From CAVTWY01 sp963738615 (GTDB taxonomy: Bacteria > Pseudomonadota > Gammaproteobacteria > Burkholderiales > Burkholderiaceae_C): a stretch of 64,000 bases of DNA. The DNA is taken from positions 1 through 64,000 of the forward strand of contig CAVTXI010000012.1 in NCBI GenBank assembly GCA_963738615.1. The letters are read 5' to 3'. A program made the translations under genes and the position numbers. Numbering within the stretch: position 1 is the stretch's first letter; every line of letters starts with the position of its first letter. The notes below the pieces were generated by a model. The model worked only from the letters and a program-made list of their open reading frames with translations. It was not told the DNA's origin and did not search any database. Positions 56,333 to 64,000 of this stretch are shown one piece after another.

Positions 56333-56910
56333 ACAATCTCGCACACACCGAACCCGCGCACGTCGGCGGGTTCCTCCATGCGCTCGACGCCGGCCAGTTC
56401 GGCGCATTGAGGAACCCGCCCACGATTTGGACGTGAGGCGTCGAGGTGAGCCGGGTGGCAGCTGCCCACGACGCTGCGCCTTTGCTGGTGGACCAGCGCC
56501 TTAAAGGCACCCTGGGCCCTCTATCGGGTGTCCCGAGGCTAGCGATGCGACATCGACACCATCGCGCTTCGGTGAGGGCTTGCGTGAACTGGAACGAGCA
56601 CCCTTGGGATCCGGCAGGATTCCTCGAACGCATGCCGTGCGCTCGAGCGATCTTGTCGTGACCATCATCGTCGTCGACGATGACCGAAACGAAGGTTTCG
56701 TGCGTGCCACTGGGCACGGAAATGTCGGTATGCCCTTGCAACCGACGCCCCGAGTCTCCCCAAGAGACCGAGGCAGGGCTTCTTCGTCAACCCGCTCGAA
56801 CCGCTGATGGCACGGGCCGCTTTCGAGGCCCTGCAGTTCACCTGCGACACCGGCCGCTTCGGCCTGCCGCCGCACCACTCGCTTCGGTGAGCGAGGCGGC
56901 TCCACGTTTC
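56333..56910. other. 578 bp without a confident gene; possible gene remnants and a leader-like motif
   Basis: AACCCGC-N8-GCGGGTT (about 56,357-56,378) is a hairpin after the 41-residue gene. Several short plus-strand frames look partly coding (VNWNEHPWDPAGFLERMP; VVTIIVVDDDRNEGFVRATG; QGFFVNPLEPLMARAAFEAL to a stop at 56,890), which suggests one or two decayed or frameshifted genes. At 56,757-56,793 CTCCCCAAG...CGAGGCAGGGCTTCTTCGTC resembles leader 1, again followed by AACCC. Confidence 0.4.
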
Positions 56911-56945
56911 TTCAACCCACTGCGGGCGACTCGACCGTCCCGCAG
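56911..56945 (+). promoter_or_regulatory. Structured leader 5, upstream of the helicase gene
   Basis: TTCAACCC (56911-56918) is followed by a 7-bp stem CTGCGGG/CCCGCAG with a 12-nt loop (56920-56945) and then GGGG. GAAAGGAAAG precedes ATG 56985. A stem CTCGC/GCGAG lies just upstream. Confidence 0.6.
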
Positions 56946-56984
56946 GGGCGGCGAGTTCCCGCGTTCTCCACGAAAGGAAAGATC

Positions 56985-58659
56985 ATGAGTCTCACGACCG
57001 AACAACTCGCCGCCGTCAACAGCGATGCACGGCTGCTGGCCGTCGACGCCTTCGCCGGCACCGGCAAGACCACGCTTCTGGTGGCCTATGCCGAGGCCCG
57101 GCCGCGCGAGCGAATCCTCTACGTCGCGTTCAACAAGAACGTGGCGAGCGAAGCCGCGTCGCGCTTTCCGCGCAACGTGGACAGCCGAACCGTGCACTCG
57201 ATCGCGTACGGGGCAGTCGGTTCACGCTACAAGAACAAGCTCGCCAACCTCGGTGCCTTTGAGGTGAGTCGCGCCCTTCGGTGCGGCACGCCGCGCGCGC
57301 GCGTGGTGGTCGATGCGCTCAACAACTGGCTTTCCTCGGCCGACGCCGCGCTCACGCACGAGCACGTGCCGCTGGAAGCCCTGGAAGACCCCGCAGAGGC
57401 GCTGGACGTACTCGCGCAAGCGCAGTCGATGTGGAAGCAAATGGAGGATCCCCGTTCTCCGGTGCCGATGACGCACGACGGCTATCTGAAGATCTGGGCG
57501 CTGTCGAATCCCAAGCTGGGCTACGACCGCATCCTCCTGGACGAGGCCCAGGACACGAATCCCGTCGTGCTCGATGTCATCGTCAAGCAGCAGCCGAGGG
57601 TCGCCCTCGTGCTGGTCGGCGATCGACATCAAGGCATCTATGGCTTTCGCAAGTCGATGAACGCGATGGAGGCGGTGCCGGCGGAGGAACGCGTGGCCAT
57701 CACGCAGTCGTTCCGGTTCGGCAACGACATCGGTGCGGTGGCGAGCGAGCTGCTCGCCGTGTTCAAGGCCGAGGCCCGATCGATTCGGGGTCGAGACGAC
57801 ATCGCGGTTCGATGGACTGTCGACCGCAGCAAGCCGCACGCGATCCTGTCGCGGACGAATGCAGGCATCTTCGATCGGGCAGCAGTGCTCGTGAGGGCGA
57901 AGCCGAATGCAAGGCTGAAGTTCGTCGGCGGTTTCGACCGCTATCCCTTCGGCAAGATCCTCGACGCCTATCACCTGTGGTCGGGAGCGAACGGCCAGGT
58001 CAAGGATCCGGCCATCGCGCGTTTCAAGACCTTCGCGAGCATGGCGCGTTACGGCCGGGAGGCTGGTGACGCCGAAGTCAACGGCCTGGTGAGGGTTGTC
58101 GACACGCACCGCCACGAGATTCCGAGGCTCTACGACGAGGTCAAGCGCGCAGAAGTCAGTGATGACCGGGCCGACGCGATCTTCAGCACGGCGCACAAGA
58201 GCAAGGGCCTGGAATGGGACCAGGTGGTGCTCGACGAGGACTTCGTCGAGCTTGCGCTCGATGGAGCGGACCCGGCGCGAAGTCGACGAGGAGGAGATCA
58301 ATCTCCTCTACGTGGCGTTGACACGTGCGATCCGCTCGGTCCAGTTGCCTACGAACCTTCGCGCATGGCTGACCGAACGCGCTGAAGCGGGCGCGACGTT
58401 GCCAGCCTCGCTGTTTGCTGATGGCGCTGCGGCGCCTCGGCCTCCAGGCGAACCGACGACGGCCGGGACCGCTGCCGCGGCCGCAGCGGTTCCGCCGCCG
58501 CCGCTAGACGGTCCGTCTACGGACGTGGAAACGTGGATTCGCGAGCACTTCGGTGCACGTGGCCACAGCAGTGAAGCGCAGGCCTGCGTGAAGGTCCTGC
58601 TGGATCTGCTCGAGGAAGCAAGGTCGGCGACGGCGACGCGCCTACGGCGCGTTTCTTAG
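56985..58659 (+). CDS. UvrD/Rep-like superfamily I helicase, one frameshift near 58,280
   Basis: The frame from ATG 56985 gives Walker A DAFAGTGKTTLLVAYAEA, motif II LLDEAQDTNPVVLD, motif III LVGDRHQGIYGFR and motif V STAHKSKGLEWDQVVLDEDF. Near 58,280 an extra base shifts the frame, and motif VI (EEEINLLYVALTRAIRSVQL) and the C-terminal 120 residues continue in the next frame to 58659. The joined product is about 558 residues. UvrD-like helicases unwind DNA in repair and replication. Deleting one base in GACCCGGCGCG restores the frame. Confidence 0.8.
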
Positions 58660-58672
58660 CCGGCAGACAGGT

Positions 58673-58766
58673 CGCGAGCCCGCCTTGCCGCGCGAAAGCG
58701 CTAAGCAAGGCGGTGCTCGCGGCGAATCGATACGAAGTACTTCAACCCGCAGGGTTCCGACCCTGC
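58673..58766 (+). promoter_or_regulatory. Structured leader 6, upstream of the radC-like gene
   Basis: A long rod: CGCGAGC/GCTCGCG (58673-58679 with 58715-58721), CGCCTTGC/GCAAGGCG, and the tip GCGC-GAAA-GCGC, a GNRA loop. Then TTCAACCC (58741-58748) and the 6-bp stem GCAGGG/CCCTGC with loop TTCCGA (58749-58766), followed by GGGG and AAAGGAGA before ATG 58806. Confidence 0.65.
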
Positions 58767-58805
58767 CGGGCCGGGGCTGTCTGCTTTCTTCAAAGGAGAA
58801 CTCTG

Positions 58806-59324
58806 ATGACGCATCCAACAACTGCCTCGGTCCTGATCTCGCTCGGCGAACGGCGACCGCTTTACGTTGCCCACGGACTCGAGGATCACGAAATCGCCAT
58901 CGTCGAAGAAGCGTTGCAGGTGCTCGGCCGCCACATGGCGCCGGGCAAGCGCCTCCTGGACTCCTCGGAGGTCGCGCGCGACTTCGTCACGCTGCTCCTG
59001 GCGCCGCTCGAGCGCGAGATGTTTGGCGTCTTGTGGCTCGACGCGGGCAATCGCGTCATCACGCATGAGCTGGCGGCAACGGGTTCGACGCGGCAGCTCG
59101 TGGTCTACATCCGCAACATCGTCAAACGCGGTCTCGAAGTGAACGCCTGCGCGGCGATCGTTTTTCACAACCACCCGTCGGGTGTCTGCGAACCCAGCGA
59201 CACGGACAAGCGACTGACGACGGCACTCGACCAGGCGCTGGCCCTGGTCGACATCAAGCTCCTCGATCACATCCTGGTCGCGGGCGCGGGCTGCATGTCA
59301 TTCGCGCAGCGAGGCTTGCTCTGA
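58806..59324 (+). CDS. RadC-like JAB/MPN-domain protein
   Basis: 172 residues with the metalloprotease-like JAMM motif VFHNHPSGVCEPSDTD and upstream MFGVLWLDAGNRVITHE. RadC-like proteins occur on nearly all SPI-7-type ICEs and many plasmids; despite the name, a repair role is unproven. Length matches short ICE members lacking the N-terminal helix-hairpin domain. ATG 58806 follows AAAGGAGA. Confidence 0.85.
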   Translation: MTHPTTASVLISLGERRPLYVAHGLEDHEIAIVEEALQVLGRHMAPGKRLLDSSEVARDFVTLLLAPLEREMFGVLWLDAGNRVITHELAATGSTRQLVVYIRNIVKRGLEVNACAAIVFHNHPSGVCEPSDTDKRLTTALDQALALVDIKLLDHILVAGAGCMSFAQRGLL

Positions 59325-59359
59325 CCACGGCCCCAACACCAACCGAAAGGATCACCACC

Positions 59360-60469
59360 ATGGCACTCATGTTCACCCGACTGGCGAGGAACTTCATTCG
59401 CGACGGCTACTTCCCAACCGACGATGCCACGCTTAGCGGCGTGCTCGCCGGAATCTCGTGCGAGGTCGACCACGTGCGCGTGATCGACCCGTGTTGCGGT
59501 GAAGGCGTCGCGCTGGCGGAAATCACGGCGCGTTTGAGAAGCGACGGCGTCGAGGTCAACGCGCTCGGGGTCGAGTTCGACGCCGAACGCGCTTGGCACG
59601 CCAAGACGCTGCTCGATGTGGCGCTGCACAGCGATGTGCACGACGTGGCGATCAGTCGCGGCAGCTGCGGGTTGCTGTTCCTGAACCCGCCTTACGGCGA
59701 TGTCGTGGCCGACAAGGCGGGCCTGACAGAAAAGGGCGCCCCGCGCCGACTGGAAAGCATCTTCCTGCAACGTTGCCTCGACTGCTTGCAGGTCGGCGGT
59801 GTCCTCGTCTACATCGTGCCGAACTACGTTGTCAAAGCCGAGATGGCTTCGCTTCTCGTCCGCAACTTCGATCAGGTGCGGCTGTACCGGGCGCCCGAAC
59901 AGCGTTTCAAGCAGTGCGTCATCTTCGGAGTGCGTCGAAGACCGCGTCAACCGACAGCGGCCGCCGTCGAGGCGTTGGTCGACGCAGCGGCGAGGGCGCG
60001 CGAGGAGGGGCCGGAGCTGCCCAGCCATTGGGACGCGGACAAGCGATACGCGATACCGGGTCGGGCGGAGCTGCCCGACTTCCGGTTCCACGCGATGCGC
60101 ATCGACGCAAGGCAGTTGGCCGGGGAATTGGAGCGACTGCACAGCGCCACGCTGTGGCCGACGTTCGAGCAACACTTTCGGCGGCAGAGCCGCGGCGAAC
60201 GGCGCCCCCTGCGGGCACTGTCTCGCTGGCACTTGGCGCTGGCACTGGCCGCTGGGCAGATCAGCGGCGTCGTGCAGTCGAAGACCGGGCGAACGCTCCT
60301 GATCAAGGGCGACACGCACAAGACCAAGGCACGCACGGTCGAAACGTCAACGACCGAGGACGGCACGGTCGAGCAAACCGTGGTGATGACCGACCGATTC
60401 GTTCCGACGATTCGCGGCATCGACCTCACGCCCGGCAACAGCTTCGGGCAGCTCGTCACGATCTCGTAA
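59360..60469 (+). CDS. DUF6094-type putative N6-adenine DNA methyltransferase
   Basis: 369 residues. Motif I reads VIDPCCGEGVALAEI, the catalytic motif IV is LLFLNPPYGD (NPPY), and VLVYIVPNYVVKAEMASLL follows. This is the layout of an amino-methyltransferase; such proteins are carried by ICEs as DUF6094. The C-terminal 100 residues (LALALAAGQISGVVQSKTGR) resemble the ICE family only. No hairpin leader precedes it: it follows radC by 35 bp with GAAAGGA as ribosome-binding site. Confidence 0.78.
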   Translation: MALMFTRLARNFIRDGYFPTDDATLSGVLAGISCEVDHVRVIDPCCGEGVALAEITARLRSDGVEVNALGVEFDAERAWHAKTLLDVALHSDVHDVAISRGSCGLLFLNPPYGDVVADKAGLTEKGAPRRLESIFLQRCLDCLQVGGVLVYIVPNYVVKAEMASLLVRNFDQVRLYRAPEQRFKQCVIFGVRRRPRQPTAAAVEALVDAAARAREEGPELPSHWDADKRYAIPGRAELPDFRFHAMRIDARQLAGELERLHSATLWPTFEQHFRRQSRGERRPLRALSRWHLALALAAGQISGVVQSKTGRTLLIKGDTHKTKARTVETSTTEDGTVEQTVVMTDRFVPTIRGIDLTPGNSFGQLVTIS

Positions 60470-60480
60470 GACAAGGGAGT

Positions 60481-60658
60481 CCCGGCGCGAGCCGGGGCTC
60501 TCTCCCGAGCGTCGATAGCGACTCTCGGGAGAGAGCACTGAATTGTTGCGCGCAAGCGCTGCATGGCGACGGCAAGGTCCTCGAGAGCCGTCTTCGGGTT
60601 CGCCCGACAGGACTTGTGGAAATCACTTTCATAAACCCCGCGGGGACTGCGTCGTCCC
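60481..60658 (+). promoter_or_regulatory. Structured leader 7 with three stacked hairpins, upstream of an unknown gene
   Basis: CCCGGC-GCGA-GCCGGG (60481-60496, GNRA loop); a perfect 13-bp stem GCTCTCTCCCGAG/CTCGGGAGAGAGC (60497-60536); GCGC-GCAA-GCGC (60548-60559, GNRA loop). Next come AAGGTCCTCGAGA as in leader 3, TTCATAAACCCC, a 5-bp stem GGGAC/GTCCC (60643-60658) and GGGG. AGGAAG precedes ATG 60702. The first two stems may also terminate the methyltransferase transcript. Confidence 0.65.
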
Positions 60659-60701
60659 TTCAGGGGTCGACGTCGTCCGCGCACTTCCGAAGGAAGCAAC
60701 G

Positions 60702-61673
60702 ATGGACACCTTGTTTCGAGTACGTGAGGTCAGCGACCTCTTCGTGGATGGCTGCATCCGCGATCCTGCCGACGGCAGTCTTCTGTTCCTGAGCACCTGC
60801 GGGCGCGACGGAGCGATGCTTCACCTCTTCGCCGCGTTCGCTCTGTCACGAGAGAGTGGCGGACTCGACGGCTTCACCCTCGTCGATGTCAACGGCGGCG
60901 AGCACCGAGTGCCGGTGCCAAAGCCGGAGCGGCTGGTCAAGGTAACCGGCAAGCTGCCGGCGAACCTCTTCGGCAGCTTGGCGCAGGCCTGGCTGTTCGA
61001 CCAGGCACTCACGAATGCCGACCGCGCGAATCGCAGCGCCTGGTGCATGTTCTTGACTTGGGACGGATTCGCAGAGAACGCGCCGCTTCCTTCTGACATC
61101 CGCGCGCAGGTCTGGCAGCAGTTGAAGGAGCTGTCGCCGGTTCCGCTTCTCGACGCATGGCAAGACGAAGTGATGACCATGGCCGAAGCCGAGATCACCT
61201 GGCTCGACCGGGAAGACGAGCGCTCGCGGCCCCTGGGCGCGATCACCGCGTGCAGGATCGCCTTGCGTGAGGACTTCGCCCAGCGAATTGCCGATGCGGT
61301 GCGTGAAGGCAGGCTCGAGGTGGAGCACGAAGCAGCCGCCGTATCCGATTCAACGCCGGCCTTGAAGGCGGCGAAGGTCTTGGGCTTGGGCGGCATGGGA
61401 CGCATCGTCGTCACCGCAGGGGTCCACGACACGGTGAATCGCGCACGCGTTGGCGAATGCCTCGCGATGCACAGCCGCGGCGACTGGGGGTGCATCGGCG
61501 ACGACGATAAGCGCTCCAATGACCGCGCCCTTGCGAACGGTGACGAGCGCATGCTGTCGGCGTACCCGATCGACCCAGCCCGGTCTTGCGACGACGGCGG
61601 CGACAACCGCCTTTGGGTGATTACAGAGTGGGACCGCAGCGTCACGACTGTGTTGCTGCCCAGCGAGTACTGA
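60702..61673 (+). CDS. Hypothetical ICE protein with a C-terminal domain common on plasmids and ICEs
   Basis: 323 residues. The first 230 (FVDGCIRDPADGSLLFLSTC, ALTNADRANRSAWCMFLTWD) are not recognised. The last 90 (GRIVVTAGVHDTVNRARVGE, CLAMHSRGDWGCIGDDDKRS, VITEWDRSVTTVLLPSEY) match a compact domain that recurs on plasmids and ICEs, sometimes mislabelled as a restriction subunit. No enzymatic motif. It has its own leader. Confidence 0.6.
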   Translation: MDTLFRVREVSDLFVDGCIRDPADGSLLFLSTCGRDGAMLHLFAAFALSRESGGLDGFTLVDVNGGEHRVPVPKPERLVKVTGKLPANLFGSLAQAWLFDQALTNADRANRSAWCMFLTWDGFAENAPLPSDIRAQVWQQLKELSPVPLLDAWQDEVMTMAEAEITWLDREDERSRPLGAITACRIALREDFAQRIADAVREGRLEVEHEAAAVSDSTPALKAAKVLGLGGMGRIVVTAGVHDTVNRARVGECLAMHSRGDWGCIGDDDKRSNDRALANGDERMLSAYPIDPARSCDDGGDNRLWVITEWDRSVTTVLLPSEY

Positions 61674-61695
61674 CCTCGAGAGGTCGCAAACGATT

Positions 61696-61722
61696 CATCA
61701 ACCCGGAGGGGCCATGCCCCTC
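61696..61722 (+). promoter_or_regulatory. Structured leader 8, upstream of the SNF2 helicase gene
   Basis: CATCAACCC followed by a 7-bp stem GAGGGGC/GCCCCTC with a 3-nt loop (61706-61722), then GGG and CAGGAGAAG before ATG 61755. GACCT-CGAG-AGGTC (about 61,672-61,685) is a further stem just upstream. Confidence 0.6.
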
Positions 61723-61754
61723 GGGCGTGGCCTTTCCTCTTTCAGGAGAAGACC

Positions 61755-64000
61755 ATGAACGAAGCGAATCCAGACGCCGTGATCCTCGACGAGGTCGAGG
61801 CGGCAATGCCCGAACTGCCGGACGTATCCCAAGCGCCCGATCCTTATGCCGGCCAAGTCATCCCGATGACCGAGTTCGTCGAAGACTTTGCGGACGATCT
61901 GCTCGAGTCGATCCGCACGCTTACGCCGCCCGTCTACACCGGCGCACGCAAGCCTTCACGCGACGCGATGCTGGCCAACCTGCTGCGGCAGCCTTTGCCC
62001 GGACAGGACGACGTCATTCACGCGGGATGCACGCTGCTCGTCGATCGCGACGAGCCGGCATGCATCTACAACGGTGAGATGGGAACCGGCAAAACAATGA
62101 TGGCAATTGCCACGGCCGCGATCCTGGCCCAAGAGGGCTTTCCTCGAGCGCTCGTGATCGCACCGCCGCACCTTGTCTACAAGTGGCGGCGCGAGATCAA
62201 GGAAACCGTGCCAGAGGCGCGGGTATGGGTACTGAACGGCCCCGATACGCTGCGCCGCCTGCTGCAGATTCGCGAGATGCGCGCAAGGCCCAGCGTGCCC
62301 GAGTTCTTCGTGTTGGGGCGCGTGCGCATGCGCATGGGGTTTCATTGGCGCCCGGCGATTGGGACACGAGTGTTGTGGCAAGGCGAAGAGGGTCGGGGCA
62401 CCGCGACACGGTGCGCCAGTTGCTCGAGCTGCGGAGAGATCCTCACGAAAGAGTTGGGCGACGCCGGCGAGCAGCCGATGTCGCTCGAAATGGCACGACA
62501 CGAGCTGAGCGAAAAGCGTCGGTTCTGCAGCCGTTGCAAGGCGGCGCTGTGGACCCTGATCCACCGCGGACGCTCCGAGCGCTCCCTGCGCGACTTGGTG
62601 ACGCAGGCCCTGTTGCAGTTGCCGACGATCGGTGCGAAGCGAGCCGAGCAGTTGATCGCGCGTTTCGGCGAAAAGCTCCTGTCGTCGATGCTCGAGGACA
62701 ACCTCTACGAGTTCGTGAACCTCATGGACGAGGATGGGGACCTGGTGTTCAACGACCGACAAGCGACGCGGCTCGAGCGGGCGCTTGCAACGTTCGAGTA
62801 CAACGTGGGGCAGGGCGGCTACCAGCCGACCGAGTTCATCAAGCGCTACTTGCCGCAGGGCTACTTCGGGCTGCTGGTGGTCGACGAAGGGCACGAGTAC
62901 AAGAACGAGGGCTCGGCCCAGGGGCAGGCGATGGGCGTCTTGGCACGCAAGTGCACGAAGACGCTGTTGCTCACCGGCACGTTGATGGGCGGCTATGCCG
63001 ACGACTTGTTCCATCTGTTGTGGAGGCTCGATCCGAAGGCGATGGTCGACGACGGGTTCAAGCCAAGCACCCGAGGTTCGATGGCGTCGGCTTCGATGGC
63101 GTTCATGCGTGAGCACGGCGTCTTGAAGGACATCTACAAGGAAACGGGCTCACGCTCGCACCGCACCGCGAGGGGGACGTCGGTTACGCACCGCGTGGCC
63201 AAGGCGCCAGGCTTCGGACCGAAGGGGGTGATGCGGTTCGTCCTCCCGACGACTGCTTTCCTGAAGCTGAAGGATCTGGGCGCCAACGTTCTGCCGCCCT
63301 ACGAGGAAACGTTCGTCGACGTGCCGATGACCGAAGAGCAGGAACACGCTTACCGACGGCTCGAGGGCACGCTGCGCGCCGAATTGCGCTCAGCTTTGGC
63401 CAAGGGCGACTCGACCCTGCTGGGGGTGGTGCTCAACGCGCTGCTGGCCTGGCCGGACTGCGCGTTTCGCGACGAGATGGTGAAGCACCCGAGAACCCGG
63501 TCGCAACTGCACTTTCAGCGGGCGATCTTCGCGGACATGGCCGCGGCGCCGAAGGAGCTGGAGCTGATCGGCCTTTGCAAGGCCGAGAAGGCCGCAGGAA
63601 GGCGCGTGCTGGTCTACACCGTGTACTCGGGCACCCGCGACACGACGGCGCGTCTGAAGGCGTTGCTGGCGGCCGTGGGGCTCAAAGTAGCGGTGCTGCG
63701 TGCCACGGTCGAGGCGGCAAAGCGTGAGGACTGGGTCTTCGAACAAGTCGAGCGTGGTGTCGACGTGATCGTGACCAACCCGGACCTCGTGAAGACGGGG
63801 CTCGATCTGTTGGAGTTTCCGACGATCGCCTTCATGCAAAGCGGCTACAACGTCTACACATTGCAGCAGGCCTCGCGGCGCTCGTGGCGCATCGGTCAGA
63901 AGGAAGCGGTCAAGGTCGTGTTCTTCGGCTACGTCGGGACCGCGCAGATCGGATGCCTGACGTTGATGGGCCAGAAGATCGCGGTGAGCCAGTCGACGTT
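61755..64000 (+). CDS. SNF2/DEAD-type helicase-like ATPase, 3' end outside window
   Basis: The frame is open to the window end, about 748 residues. Walker A is NGEMGTGKTMMAIATAAI, motif Ia ALVIAPPHLVYKWRREI, motif II VVDEGHEYKNEGS (DEGH) and motif VI LQQASRRSWRIGQKEAV, as in SNF2-like helicases. A zinc-ribbon insert has paired cysteines (CASCSSCGE and CSRCK) between motifs Ia and II. Such proteins are conserved near the right part of this ICE module. It probably remodels or translocates DNA; substrate unknown. Confidence 0.82.
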   Translation, partial: MNEANPDAVILDEVEAAMPELPDVSQAPDPYAGQVIPMTEFVEDFADDLLESIRTLTPPVYTGARKPSRDAMLANLLRQPLPGQDDVIHAGCTLLVDRDEPACIYNGEMGTGKTMMAIATAAILAQEGFPRALVIAPPHLVYKWRREIKETVPEARVWVLNGPDTLRRLLQIREMRARPSVPEFFVLGRVRMRMGFHWRPAIGTRVLWQGEEGRGTATRCASCSSCGEILTKELGDAGEQPMSLEMARHELSEKRRFCSRCKAALWTLIHRGRSERSLRDLVTQALLQLPTIGAKRAEQLIARFGEKLLSSMLEDNLYEFVNLMDEDGDLVFNDRQATRLERALATFEYNVGQGGYQPTEFIKRYLPQGYFGLLVVDEGHEYKNEGSAQGQAMGVLARKCTKTLLLTGTLMGGYADDLFHLLWRLDPKAMVDDGFKPSTRGSMASASMAFMREHGVLKDIYKETGSRSHRTARGTSVTHRVAKAPGFGPKGVMRFVLPTTAFLKLKDLGANVLPPYEETFVDVPMTEEQEHAYRRLEGTLRAELRSALAKGDSTLLGVVLNALLAWPDCAFRDEMVKHPRTRSQLHFQRAIFADMAAAPKELELIGLCKAEKAAGRRVLVYTVYSGTRDTTARLKALLAAVGLKVAVLRATVEAAKREDWVFEQVERGVDVIVTNPDLVKTGLDLLEFPTIAFMQSGYNVYTLQQASRRSWRIGQKEAVKVVFFGYVGTAQIGCLTLMGQKIAVSQST

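Overview
The window is GC-rich, densely packed bacterial DNA. Its gene content suggests a betaproteobacterium of the order Burkholderiales: two TctC/Bug-type extracytoplasmic receptors, two DctPQM TRAP transporters, LysR, FCD-GntR and ArsR regulators, and an aromatic-catabolism cluster. That placement is an inference from content and base composition. I found no rRNA, tRNA, CRISPR array or transposase gene.

The left part (about 1-36,600) is chromosome-like metabolic sequence. It starts with an ankyrin-repeat tail. A GntR regulator then diverges from an FAD-linked 2-hydroxyacid oxidase, a TRAP transporter and a DapA-family lyase, probably import and catabolism of one hydroxy/keto acid. Next come a zeta-type toxin with a small antitoxin, a MATE exporter, a DUF533 protein and a second toxin-antitoxin-like pair (ribbon-helix-helix protein plus nucleotidyltransferase) whose promoter carries a perfect 18-bp palindrome. 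A LysR gene diverges from a catabolic cluster (SDR, aryl-AMP ligase, amidohydrolase, Bug receptor, extradiol dioxygenase, flavin monooxygenase). The first three of these are riddled with 1-base frameshifts. A P-type ATPase and UspA follow. An ArsR gene then diverges from an efflux and sulfide:quinone-reductase operon. After it come four envelope or secreted proteins of uncertain role and a second TRAP operon.

The right part (about 36,650-64,000, cut by the window end) is the replication and maintenance half of an integrative and conjugative element of the PFGI-1/SPI-7 class. From 36.8 to 52.8 kb most genes are chained by ATGA overlaps: an unknown gene, parA, parB, DUF2857, three winged-helix Rep-like proteins, an adenine and a cytosine DNA methyltransferase, a PFL_4669-type protein, ssb, dnaB, two small membrane proteins and an H-NS homologue. 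Inside the largest winged-helix gene lie iteron-like repeats beside an AT-rich inverted repeat, a candidate origin. No integrase, att site or conjugation gene is in view.

From 52.8 kb onward the layout changes. Genes stand alone or nearly so (DUF3577, DUF3275, a UvrD-like helicase, RadC, a DUF6094 methyltransferase, a SNF2 helicase, several unknowns). All but one or two are preceded by a structured leader: an A-CCC sequence, a G+C-rich hairpin and a closing GGG just ahead of the ribosome-binding site, often with a GNRA-capped hairpin further upstream. This family of leaders is the most intriguing feature of the window.
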